From Eutreptiella sp. 'Long Island Sound 2002' (lineage: Eukaryota; Euglenozoa; Euglenophyceae; Eutreptiales; Eutreptiaceae): a DNA stretch of 64,000 bases. Below, piece after piece: positions 1 to 9,631 of the stretch (position 1 is its first letter; every line of letters begins with the position of its first letter). A model generated the notes under the pieces. The model ran no database searches. It worked only from the letters and a program-made list of their open reading frames with translations, and was not told where the DNA came from. The stretch is taken from the NCBI GenBank assembly GCA_964036045.1, contig OZ038390.1:35526974-35590973 (forward strand), read 5' to 3'. Position numbers and translations under genes: made by a program.

Positions 1-245
1 CACCCACAGGTTGTCTTCGCGTTGCGCTCTTTGTGACAGAAAGGTACCTATGGTCTTCTAGGCCACTGACGAGCCATTTTCTTCCTGCGCTTTTTGTGCT
101 GATCGCCTCTTGTGCGCACGTGCAATAGCACAGGCTTCCTCCGGGGAATTCAGGCCATTGGCATTTCTCCTCAGCGGAGCGTCCGTTTGGCTGATCTTCC
201 GTATACCTCATCTTGAGTTCTTACACACACGACTACATCACCTCA
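1..245. other. 5' flank of retroelement, no gene seen
   Basis: Ordinary-composition sequence ahead of the zinc-knuckle frame. I see no terminal repeat or promoter motif in it, but the element could begin before the window. Confidence 0.4.
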
Positions 246-1067
246 ATGGCACCGAAATTCAGCCGACGTGCTATATGTACATTATGTCACCAAGGCGGAC
301 ACCGGGCATACGAGTGCCCACAGCGTACGGACGCATCATCATCCTCAGCGACAGACACCAGAGCACCACCCGGTCGAGGAAAACCGCGGGACCCATGCTG
401 GACATGCGGCGAGTTACATTGGGTTGACGAGTGTACACTCCAACAGGATCGGAAAAAACAGGGGGCATGCCTAATCTGCGGCTCAACGGAACACTGGATG
501 CGTGCCTGTCCACAATACGAAGCTACCGTGAAAGCCCCACCACCGACAGTTCCGACCGACCATCTCTGGTGCCTCAGATGTGGAGTTTCCACCCATGCTA
601 CAGCCAGGTGCCATACCTATGACCCCCAAGTGCATTTTCCAACTGAGGACGACTCTACAAAGCGGGGATGCCTCTACTGCGGCCTCCACGGCCACGAGAT
701 GTCGCAATGCTTGCGTCGAGTTCCAATCATCCAAAGCGAACACGATACGAAAATGCAAACGCTGAGCTCAGAGCAGGAATCTCAAAATACAGCGATTCAA
801 CAATTGCAAAAGGATGTCCGAGCACTTCAGGCATCTCAGAACATCATCAACGAATGCCGAGCCGACCTCACCACACTGCACTCAAAAGTGGACACACTGA
901 TGGCATGGAAAAATGATGCAGAGCCACACGTCGGGAAAATCACAAAGCTGGAGCATGACTTCCAACATTTCCTGGACAAAGACTGGTCAGAACACCGGGC
1001 ATCATACGAATCCTTCATCACTAAAGAGTGGACACCCATAAAAAGCCGGTTCCAGGACCTCCTTTGA
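246..1067 (+). pseudogene. gag-like ORF with five CCHC zinc knuckles and a coiled coil (retroelement)
   Basis: The frame from the ATG at 246 encodes 273 residues. Five Cys-His knuckles follow one another: C11/C14/H19/C24, C51/C54/H58/C63 (one residue short between C and H), C75/C78/H83/C88, C109/C112/H117/C122 and C142/C145/H150/C155. Four match C-x2-C-x4-H-x4-C exactly. From about residue 165 a Gln/Leu/Asp-rich stretch with heptad spacing looks like a coiled coil. CCHC knuckles bind nucleic acid in retroelement Gag and ORF1 proteins, so I infer an RNA-packaging protein. The frame ends at TGA 1065-1067 but stays open beyond it to 1559, so this stop probably marks decay or readthrough. The frame is also open upstream of 246 without an ATG. 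A cellular zinc-knuckle protein is the alternative, but the nuclease-like frame downstream favours a retroelement. Confidence 0.65.
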
Positions 1068-1559
1068 GAGAACAAAACAGAGTATGTCGTCGAAAGTGAC
1101 ACCAGTCCAGACATCCGGAGAGACCGCGACGACGACGACCTACTGATGGATGCGGCACGCACTACGGGGAGCAAACGCTCAGGCGCAGGCCAGGCGGAAC
1201 CTCCAAGCACACCCGCCAAAAAGCGAGTCTCCAATGGCTGTGCAACACGCAAATGGTGGCTTGACCTTGACCCGTTACCGGAAAACAAGAAAGTGTCAGC
1301 ATGGCACTCCAATATCCTGGACGCCCTACTCTCTGAATGGACCGATGCGAACATGATGCGCCTACAGCAGTGGACAGCCAATCACGGTACCGACGAAATG
1401 CGTGCCACGGTCGACAGCCTATCTACATCCAATACCACCACGCGATCCCTTCACCAAGGCTTAAAAACCGTTCTGCGAGGCGCAGCAGTACCGCGTCTAG
1501 TTTTCTCAGCACAACCCCCCGCCCGCACACCCGGTCCATCCTCACGTTTAAACCTGTAG
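1068..1559 (+). pseudogene. continuation of the gag-like frame past an in-frame TGA
   Basis: The same reading frame as the zinc-knuckle ORF continues for 163 codons. An Asp-rich stretch (RRDRDDDD) is followed by a Ser/Pro/Lys-rich linker and a helical segment with Trp and Leu (ALLSEWTDANMMRLQQW). The last 220 bases overlap a frame in another register that carries on downstream, so a frameshift is needed to continue the polyprotein. No domain recognised. Confidence 0.45.
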
Positions 1560-2338
1560 GGGACGTCGGCACTGTGAGCCTTGAGGACATCCTCCGTGAT
1601 ATGTCTCATGTCCATCAACGCTTAGCACTCGCTGAGCACATTTTCAACAGCACAGCACACACACCCTTTTCTTCCGAGTACACCTACCGCCCGCTTGATC
1701 TTCCAACAGCCCCGAAATCCGTTATTGAAACCAAGTTTCACCTGCAACCACACCAGCTGAAGCTCTTTGCCATCGTTGCACAACTCAGTGAACCGGTTCT
1801 CCCCTTCTTGTACCACCCTGCCACCCTGCAGCGCGTTGTGCACACACACCATACATCACTCACACCACTGTACACAATGGTACACGCCTTGGAGCACCCA
1901 CCAGCGACATCCCTGTCCCCCCCTACACACATCCTGTGTTTCTTTGCTGCTGTGCTCAACGGCGTCTCCGGTTGGACGCATGTGAGCGCCCTGGCTTCCG
2001 AACACTACTACACAACACGGCACCCCTGGTCCCAGTGGAACACGCAGTTACAAGCGCACAAGCACGTCATACACTCCGAACAGGACACCCCTCACGACCT
2101 CTTGCCCGATCACGTCACGAGCAGATGGAGCTTCACCACGGCACCGCGAAGCCCTCCGCTAGCTGCACCTGTGGCCGAAGCAAAATTCCAAAACACACGC
2201 TGGTTTCTATACGCATCAGGAGCTACCATAAACACACTGGACGACACCCAGCGCCTGCGTCTGCGCACATTCATTAAAACCCATCACAAGAGTCACTCCG
2301 ATATGGCAGCCCCACCCATCACGCTCTTCCATTTATAA
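1337..2338 (+). pseudogene. middle part of retroelement polyprotein, domain unrecognised
   Basis: This frame is open for 333 codons and overlaps the end of the gag-like frame by 222 bases. The C-terminal two thirds, rich in His, Thr, Leu and Pro, read as folded protein (for example QPHQLKLFAIVAQLSEPVLP); the first ~70 codons look out of register. It stops at TAA 2336-2338 exactly where the next frame (SIYKAYARGIRQALG) becomes coherent, which implies a second shift. I do not recognise a domain; position between zinc knuckles and a nuclease-like domain suggests a linker or an N-terminal polymerase-associated region. Confidence 0.4.
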
Positions 2339-3080
2339 AGCATACGCACGAGGAATCCGCCAAGCACTTGGCGCCAAGGACCTGGGCCGATGGGCATCCC
2401 TCCTTCAAGAACGTGTCACATACCTTCCGTATGACACACATCCACTTATTCGCCTGATACGTGCACTTTCCCGTACACACACATGGCACACATCAGTCTC
2501 CCCTGACACCATGTTGATTTACGTTGCTGTTCACACATACTTACTCGTTTGCTACGTCGGCAAAGCTACACTGGCACCGACACAGCGACTACGTAAACAC
2601 GTCACCACCAGTCTAGCGGGGACAGAGGATTCCTCTTTTCATGATCTGCTGAAACAAACCAGTGAAGTTGACTGGACCCTGGTCCCTGTTGAACTCGTCG
2701 ACAACACTACACTTGGATGCTACCGGGAGAGGGAATGGTGGCACACACTGCACGCTTGGACCGTCAATGACACAGCACCAGCCCTGCCAACAGCAGGCAA
2801 CGCCACCCCTGGCGCACAACACGCCAAGCAACTGCAAACCACGTTGCGCCAGGCACACATCGCACGCATTAACAAAGACTTCGCGCGCTCCGCAGTCCCG
2901 AATCGAGACATCCAGCGCATCGCAGCACGCATGAACATACCACTTGGCAAACCGGTAAACATTACCATCCCGTACCTCACACCGTCACAGCGCGCGCTCA
3001 GAGCACATGTCTTCAACAAAATTTTGCGCTCCACGACGTTCTCAGCCCTCGAAAGGAAAACAGTACGCACTCCGATATGA
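2307..3080 (+). pseudogene. GIY-YIG-like endonuclease domain of a retroelement
   Basis: From about 2331 a coherent frame runs to the TGA ending at 3080. It shows LIYVAVHTYLLVCYVGKA, then QRLRKH, then EREWWHTLHAW. These fit the GIY-YIG nuclease plan: an IY(V/I) strand, a YVG strand followed by G-K, a catalytic Arg in R-L-R-K-H, and a catalytic Glu in the ERE-WW helix. GIY-YIG nucleases nick DNA and serve Penelope-like retroelements. In most of those the nuclease lies after the reverse transcriptase; in a permuted clade it lies before. Here it lies downstream of zinc knuckles and no reverse transcriptase signature (YxDD) precedes it, so a permuted arrangement is possible. The first Gly of GIY is Leu here, so the call is likely rather than certain. 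Confidence 0.5.
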
Positions 3081-3631
3081 GTCGTCTCCTCCAGCCCCCT
3101 CACTGTGCGCCGAGCATTCGAGCGCCACGTCAACAAAGCAGGCCGGATGACCGACCGCCCCCCGTGCTTTTGCAACCCCACGCACTTACACACATGGCAA
3201 TAAGGAGGGAATGTATGTGTCGTCAACGGGCACTATGCTTTGCTGCCCATCACTATCCAGCACAAGTCAGCCCCCCTCCGTGCATCCGACCCCCTCCCCT
3301 GTGCCGGAACACGCTCTCGCCAAGTTGCTTTACAGGCACTTGCGCAGCTTGCACAAACGGTGCATGCGAGCCGAGCCTACACACGACAGTCCATAGGAGC
3401 CCTCCTGCCGCAGGACGCATGGGACGAGGACGGGCTCCTCCGACAGCGGGTATGTTTTGCTGCACAATCCTTGAACTCAGTCGCCTATGTCCGCATCGCA
3501 GACAAAAGTTCTGCAACGTTGTTTGGCTTCTGTCACCAATGGGTCTGGGATTATTGAATTTTTATCAAATGAGGGATACACACACCAACCACTGACACAC
3601 GCGCAGCGCATCCACAAGGCCCTGAAGCACA
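3081..3631 (+). pseudogene. decayed continuation of the retroelement
   Basis: Coherent protein fragments alternate between frames: CNPTHLHTWQ then, after TAA 3201-3203, GNVCVVNGHYALLPITIQ; a helical stretch RQVALQALAQLAQTV at about 3320-3365; LLRQRVCFAAQSLNSVAYV to about 3490; then GIIEFLSNEGYTHQPLTHA in a third frame near 3545-3600. This looks like the start of a further domain broken by indels. No catalytic YxDD motif is visible, so reverse transcriptase is unproven. Coding character then passes into the exon-bearing gene that follows, so the element seems truncated. Confidence 0.35.
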
Positions 3632-6600
3632 TTGTACGAAAAAACAGCACGTGGAAGGAGTTCGTCACCCCCCTTGACCTACGGCCACCCGTGTCCATCC
3701 CCGATCCCCCGGCGAGTGGGCGCTCTTGGTCGCTACCCTCATGGCCCCCAGTACGTCCAATCACGTCCATCGCTAGTGAACACTATCGATTGGACAAGCC
3801 CCCTCACCTTCATAGTGCGTGGGGATGCGTACCCGTGCGCCGGTGGTAGTTGGACCCAACTCTCCATTGGGCTCCTCAACCAAGGCGCACGGGGCCGCAT
3901 AGCCGCGTACTTGTGGGTGATAGGGATGGTCGTGTGCGGGGACAAGGACATGGCGGCACTAGCAACCATATGGGCCGACAACTTGAAGGTTTGTGGCCCA
4001 TTCGTTGTTTGTTAATTCTTGCGTTTTTTGCGTTAATTTCTGGAGATTAATTTCTAGATTTCGGTTAATATTAACGCCGACTGAAAAATTAACTTAATGA
4101 TAATCTTGAGAAATTAATGCAAATATTAATCCGTGTCTTTTTTGTAGGTATTGCAGTCCACACAAGACTGCAAGAAGTTCTACTGGGTGTCACGCTGGGT
4201 GCCAAGCGGGTTGGTCATTAGGGGGGACCAACCCTTCGTGCGGCGCCGCATCGGTGTGTCCACCTCGCCCTTGGTGGGCTCAGTTTACAATATGGGGGTG
4301 TGGGACAAGGTTGCGGCGGCGTGGGTCAACGTGGCGACCCGGCGCACCTTGGACCGTGAGGAGGCGGCCCGCCTCCGCTACAAGGAGACTGGCCGTAGCT
4401 TGGAGAATGGGGGATGCATAGGGGATCCACACATTGTGGTTGACCGGTGCATGGTCTTCCTATGCATCCTTCATTGTTGCATGGCCATAGGCCGGCTCCA
4501 AGTGGCGTTCATCGAGACACGCCTCGTGGATCTCCCCAAGGAGAACGTCAACGCCGTGCAATGGGTCCTCTACCGGGCCCGCACGGGTATGAAGTTGGAT
4601 GCGTCGACGGCACCCGACGGGGAGGAGGCCCCCGCGTTGTTCCTCGCGTGGGAGGAACTTGGATCTGGAAACCCCTCCCTGGTGCCCCCTTGGCCCCCAC
4701 GCCCGAGGCCACGAGTGTGGGCAGTTTGGCCGCATTGAATTTGTTGTATGACCCCCGCGCCGTCTGTTTTGGGACGGCGCACTACCAGGTGCTGCTACAG
4801 CACTGGACCCAGCTGGGCTGGGTCAAGAAGTGGCAGCCCGGCAAGGCCGTGGTGTTCGGGGTCAACTGGGGCACTGTCCTGGCCCTGCCCCGACCCATTT
4901 ACGATCCGGGGTGTCAGCCCTCGTACGAGGGCCTCATCCCCGGCTCCCGCACGGCGAAGGCGGCCGCGGTGGCCGCAAACGTGGCCAAGCCGGCGGCCCA
5001 ATCGGCCCCAACGGCCAGCGCGGGAGCCCCCGAGGTGGCCCCCACCGCAGCGTCTCACTTCCGAGACGCCATGGGGGCAGTAGAGGCAGCAGGCACCGGC
5101 GCTACGTTTGAGGTATGGTGCTTGTTTGTTTCGTTTAACTTTTAGGTCGCCAGCATTACTTTCTTGAGATTAATTTTTGATTTTTGAACCGCCGCTCGAA
5201 ATATTAAAAGTTAAGGGTTAATATTAAAGTCGAAAAATTAAAAAAGTCGCCGAAGAAATTAATTCACATTTCTGTTATTTTTTTATGTCTCTAGGTCATA
5301 GACGTCGTGGTCAACGCGACGCATGCCAGGCCCATCTGGGTGGCCTGGCGAGACGCTGAGGGATCCCACGAAGTACCCCTGGGGTACCTCCACTGCATCG
5401 TGGCCCGAGTCCCACCCTTGGGCCATGCTCTCTTGCGCGGTCTCCATGACTGGGAGACCTCGCGTGTGGTGAGCGGCGTTTGTGTGACGTCGCGTCACTT
5501 TCGGCCCAACGAGTGGGCTCGCGTGCAGGAGGTGGGGTATGCGGGGGCAGAGGATGAGGGGTTGTGGGGGAGCATGGGAGGGGGTGGGGTGAGCGACGAG
5601 GAGGAGGGGGGGCAGGCGGGGGGGCGTCCACCACCACCGCGCCACCTCGCCCCCCCCAGCCAAGCAGCAACCCAACCCCCCCCAACCCCCCTCAAAAAAA
5701 CGAAAGGAACAGTTCGCCTTCGAGTCCGACTCGGAGAGCGACGACGCGGCGATCCCCCGTAACAAAAAGCCCCCCCCCCCCCACCACCACCACCACCGCA
5801 CGGCCTACGAAGGCCATCTCCGCCCCCAAACCCACCAACCCCCCCCCAAGACCGCCACCGCCCGACCCCCCCCCCCGACCAAGACCGACACCCCCAAGGG
5901 TGCCGAGAACAAGGACAACCGTCCCGAGGATCCGATCGTCGGGACGGTTGTCCACGTACCCTCCCCCACCAGGGTAGAGAGTGGCCTCTTCTTTGGTGTC
6001 CACGGATGGAAGTATGGTGCGGTTTGGGTGGAATACCCAGGCGGCACCACCCTCTACGAGGTGGCCCGGCCCCTCCTCTTCCCCACCCCCCAGGAGGCCG
6101 AGCGGTACCGGGACGAGGCCCGGGCGGGCAAGAAAAAGCCCAAACCCCCCGCCCCCACAAACGAAGAGACTAACCCCCCGAACCCGAACCCTACCACCGA
6201 ACCCACTAACCCCACTAACCCCACTAACCCCCCATCCGGACCCGCGAAGATGTGGGACCCCACTACGGGGTCCCATGAGGTATGAGGGCCCGCATGGGGA
6301 CCCAATGGGCCACAATGGCCATGCACAACATACATGAACACACACATAATGCATTACATGTTGTGTTGTGCCATTGTTAGGAGGGTTAATATTTGGGGAA
6401 TAGAGTTAATATTTGTGAGATTAATATTAATGCTGGCGACTCTTTAATTTTTAACTTTTCAAATATTAATCCAAAAATAAAAACAAAAATTAAAGCCGAG
6501 AGCCATTTTTTTTAACATTTTGAAACAACCACATGGGTAGGACCCCCTCACCAACCCCCGGGGGAAAATGACACCCAAGCCCGTAAGGCACCCCATGGGT

Positions 6601-6769
6601 GTCATAATTTTCACGGCAAACCCCCTAACCCCCCTTAAAAAAATGCAAACATGACTTTAACGTGTTAATTTTTGGCCAAATATTAACTATATTGGGTTTA
6701 ATCTAGGTCACTAGGGTTAGCTTGGGCTTCACCAGTGACGGCCGCGTTGACAGCGCTCAGAAATGTTGA
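3632..6769 (+). CDS. four-exon gene of unknown function, with two frameshifts
   Basis: I reconstruct exons 3632-3988, 4148-5112, 5295-6279 and 6707-6769, all joined in phase 0 at (A/G)AG|GT...AG|GT junctions, ending at TGA 6767-6769; about 790 residues. Exon 1 contains FIVRGDAYPCAGGSWTQLSI and VVCGDKDMAALATIWADNLK. Exon 2 contains KKFYWVSRWVPSGLVIRGDQ and later HYQVLLQHWTQLGWVKKWQPG. Exon 3 has a Pro-rich, acidic (ESDSESDD) linker with His5, then GVHGWKYGAVWVEYPGG and a basic, Pro/Thr/Asn-rich tail. I do not recognise the family. Exon 2 changes frame around 4660-4720 and exon 3 around 5590-5700, both beside homopolymer runs; these could be base-calling errors or true inactivation. The 5' end is uncertain because the decayed retroelement lies directly upstream; first exons may be missing. 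Confidence 0.5.
3989..4147 (+). other. intron 1 of the unknown four-exon gene
   Basis: The 159-bp intron starts GTTTGTGG and ends TTTTTTGTAG. It is strongly AT-rich with repeated TTAAT and ATATTAAT words, in sharp contrast to the GC-rich exons. Removal joins ...ADNLK to VLQSTQ in phase 0. Confidence 0.65.
5113..5294 (+). other. intron 2 of the unknown four-exon gene
   Basis: The 182-bp intron begins GTATGGTG and ends TTTTATGTCTCTAG. It has the same TTAATATT-rich composition as intron 1. Removal joins ...GATFE to VIDVVVN in phase 0. Confidence 0.7.
6280..6706 (+). other. intron 3 of the unknown four-exon gene
   Basis: The intron begins GTATGAGG and ends TTTAATCTAG (427 bp). It holds many TTAATATT words and C/G-tract stretches. 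Removal joins ...GSHE to VTRVSLGFTSDG, a 20-residue tail ending at TGA. Confidence 0.6.
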
Positions 6770-7285
6770 GCAAGAGGGCGCGCCAGCGCCGTCGAGAGGT
6801 GCGGGCGGCCGGAACAATGGTCAACCGAGGGCGAGCAGCGAAGAAACATGAGCCCTTGGCGGGGGTCCTTCTCTCGCGCCGTGCACACCAAGCCTGAGGT
6901 TTGGCCGGCGGCACATTGGCTCTGCCACATCCTGTTTGTGCGCCGATCCCTGTATGCACATCGTGCAGGACCTTAATCGGCTGCTTTTTGTCCTTAACTT
7001 TTGGAGCCGTAAAGTTTGCCGGTTCCATCTTCTGGTGGTCCATGAAGATCACATTTTTTTTGGTAACTTTAGGCTTGGCATGGTATTTTGGTTGTGTTCT
7101 TATGTATGGTTTGGGGGGTAGCCTGGGTGGCTCTGGGTCTTCCAGCAGACCCCTTTCCTATAGTGGGATCTTGTCTCAAGAATTGCAATACACTTGTTGT
7201 ACACGTTGCTTTGTATGTGTTAGGTGAGCGGAGGTATGGGTGAGCAACAGGGGCAATGGCCATGGTTGCTTATATGGTAATCGGT
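6770..7285. other. no gene recognised
   Basis: Downstream flank of the four-exon gene. Short open frames without ATG or recognisable motif; one stretch near 7010-7110 would encode a hydrophobic segment but nothing supports it as a gene. Confidence 0.4.
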
Positions 7286-7289
7286 GACC

Positions 7290-7372
7290 GTGCTTCGTAT
7301 AGCGGGATTCGAACCGTATACCCCATCATTAGGAGACTTCACCGCATACCACTGAGGCACCCAAGCCTCTTA
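7290..7372 (-). repeat. tRNA-like sequence (degenerate tRNA or SINE head)
   Basis: On the minus strand a TGCCTCAGTGGT A-box-like word is followed about 38 nt later by GGTTCGAATCC, a perfect B box. Ends GTGCCTC and GAAGCAC can pair in 6 of 7 positions, giving about 71 nt. The T-arm stem does not pair canonically and no good anticodon loop with U33 is visible. I therefore call it tRNA-like, perhaps a SINE head or tRNA pseudogene, not a working tRNA gene. Confidence 0.4.
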
Positions 7373-8225
7373 AGGAGGTGGGCTAGGCCCTCTCAGAGGC
7401 ACTAGAAGAACGTCGGACCATGGCAAACGCGTTCCTCCAGAACAAGCACTACGCAGGAGGCATACATCGAACATGTTGTGGCTCATGAAACATCGGATCC
7501 ACGAGTACACGACATACAAACACCAGGTAAAAAGGCTGTACCTTACAGCGGTGCGCGGGCCCATACCCTACTAGATGTGTCGTTGGAAAGCCAAAGGCCT
7601 ACGGATATTGGATATTGCAACGGCGCCAATGGTGGCTGGATGACTACACAGGAACCACGGAAGTCCTTTTCAAGGCTGCAGCTTGCATACCGCGCAGGTG
7701 TACACAACACAATGTTTTAGTGACTGGCAACACCACATCAAATATGCACTAAAATGATGGTGGGAGCACAAAAGGGACTCGTATGAAAGCTAGGTCATGC
7801 AGATAGATATCCCCAGGGGCAAAAAGCGCAACAGATCCAGGGACCAGAGGGCACAATGGGCAAACAAACACCCGTGTACATGAAGGACATAGGTGCGCCT
7901 AGCAGGGATTTTCTCTTTCTTCTCATCGCAGAAATTTTCACACAACAACAGATTTCCTTTTTGCTTGCCCCAGTGGCGTGGCGGTTTCTGATACTGCACG
8001 AGCAGATGACACGTTACAGGTGAGCTTCAAGTATACGTCCCACCACCGCGGGTGGTATGCGGCCCAGGTACCGCACGGGAGAACATATGTTGTACTTACA
8101 CCGTCATTACTTATCCGGCCTGTGTGGCTGAGCACTAACGAAGAACTTGTAAGTCTGAGCAAAAAAAAAAAGGTAACCGGTGACCGTCCTTCATCTTTCG
8201 TTGCAACAAAGTAGGAGTAGTAGAG
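7373..8225. other. no gene recognised
   Basis: Mixed sequence. A 79-codon frame at 7978-8214 (RADDTLQVSFKYTSHHRGWY...) reads like protein, but it is short and runs into an A10 tract. It may be a relic of a mobile element. Confidence 0.3.
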
Positions 8226-8230
8226 GGAAT

Positions 8231-8890
8231 AGGCCTTGCTGCGGTCTTATCCATCGGCTCCAAGTGTCACCAGGGCGACCGTAGCGGGGGGCCTTGCCTC
8301 CGCTTTTAAGCCCATGCCTTAGTCTACGGCAAGCCCCCCCCTCCGGGATGCTGCTCTTGGTGGCAGCAGATGTTGTGTGGCTCTCACAAGTCAGCCATGC
8401 ATGCATTGCCGCGAGAGACCCGACGTATCACCTGCCTCTAGGGGGCCTAGTGTCTCCACAAAAGCTGAAACGCTCGCCATCTAAGAAGGGCTCTAAGCAC
8501 CAAATGGTGCAAAATACATTTGGTCCCATGCACAAGAGTCTCCACACTACATGTCCCAAAATCACCCACGGAGTGCTTATTTTGGCCCCTCGAGGGTCAA
8601 GCAGTCACACCAAAGATTGGACTGTAACTTTGGAAAACGGACCCTCCCCATCAGCTATAAGGGGCACCGTTGCGACTGTAGCGGGCGAACTTGCCCATTT
8701 AGTCGTATGCACAAGAGTCTCCACACTACATCCCATAATCACCCCCGGCGTGCTTCTGTTAGCCCCCAAGGGGTCAAGCGGTCACACCAAAGGTAGGACT
8801 GTAACTATGGAAAACGGACCCTCCCCATCGGCTCCAAGGGGCACCGTAGCGATGGGAGGGTGCGGCCTTGCCTCCGCTTTTAAGCCCCGC
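8231..8890 (+). repeat. tandem repeat, 179-bp period
   Basis: ATGCACAAGAGTCTCCACAC occurs at 8528 and again 179 bp later at 8707. Both copies continue through CAAGxxGTCACACCAAAG, a TGGAAAACGGACCCTCCCC word and a GGGGCACCGT word. A third partial copy with CGGCTCCAAG and CCTTGCCTCCGCTTTTAAGC lies at 8241-8330, and the last unit ends with the same words near 8830-8885. The long open frame across it is a by-product of the repeat. Confidence 0.7.
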
Positions 8891-9156
8891 CTTGGGCTGT
8901 GGCAAGGCCTGCCCACCCAAGGGGGCGCTTTAATTTTCATTCTGGCGCGGGGGGGGGAACCCCTCCCCCCCGGACCCCCTCCCTCCATCCCTTGGACCCG
9001 CCCCCCCCCTCCCCCCTCTGCTACAACTCACCTGAGAAGCAGGGTTCTAGGAACGTTTTTTGGTTTGGGCCAATTTTTTTCCTCCCGCGCCTTTGGCGCA
9101 CCTATAGCAGGAGTGGTCACTCCACTGTGTCCTTTCTGCCCTTTGTTGCAGACACC
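8891..9156. other. homopolymer-rich spacer with a possible splice acceptor
   Basis: Runs of G and C are followed by a pyrimidine-rich stretch ending TTTGTTGCAG at about 9150, directly before the ATG at 9157. This could be an acceptor, leaving an upstream exon unidentified. Confidence 0.3.
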
Positions 9157-9631
9157 ATGTCCCAACGTCCCATAAGTGCGTTCTTCAGCACCCCGGTCCA
9201 ACCGTGTCCCCGCGCAAAATGCAACGACGTTGTAAACGCGATCCTCGATTTTCGCTTCCAAGAAAGATGGATTTGGAAGAAAATGCAAGAAGCATACAAT
9301 GTGGCACAGAAAGCATCTTCCACACTTTTTCCGAACACTCCATGATGTGTCTGCCCCAAGCAGTGACTCGTCATCCAACTCAGATTCTTCTGGTTCCTCT
9401 TCCAGTTCAGAAGAGGATGACATTGGTGTAGGTGAGCCCAGCTCAGGTGAGTCCCGAGCAGCTGCAACCAATCCACAGAAAACCGTTGGAGTCAAACCGC
9501 CTCCGTTCGCTTTCCATCGCACCAAAGGAAGGCCCTGTAGCCCGGATGTCTTTGCACGCCCCATGCACAGCCGAGGGCTAGCGGCTGATGGGTGTGGCTG
9601 CTGGAAGCATTTTCTTTGCACGACGCTGTAG
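9157..9631 (+). CDS. hypothetical Ser/acidic-rich protein, frameshifted
   Basis: From ATG 9157 the frame reads MSQRPISAFFSTPVQPCPRA and a charged helical stretch with FRFQERWIWKKMQEAYNVAQ, ending at 9345. A second frame, open from 9299, takes over with a Ser/Asp/Glu tract (SDSSSNSDSSGSSSSSEEDD) and ends at 9631. A one-base indel near the T5 run around 9330 would join them into about 150 residues. The acidic serine tract resembles casein-kinase-2 target regions in nuclear proteins or transposase N-termini, but no domain is identified. A TTTGTTGCAG word just before the ATG may be a splice acceptor. Low certainty that this is a gene. Confidence 0.3.

Noticed and set aside
6188-6232. Possible telomeric repeat (CCACTAACCCCACTAACC)
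   Set aside because: It encodes a Pro/Thr/Asn repeat in frame with exon 3 and covers only a few units.
7290-7372. Functional tRNA gene
   Set aside because: A and B boxes are good, but the T stem mispairs and no anticodon loop with U33 is found.
8294-9175. 293-codon open frame
   Set aside because: It spans the 179-bp tandem repeat and homopolymer tracts; the peptide simply repeats.
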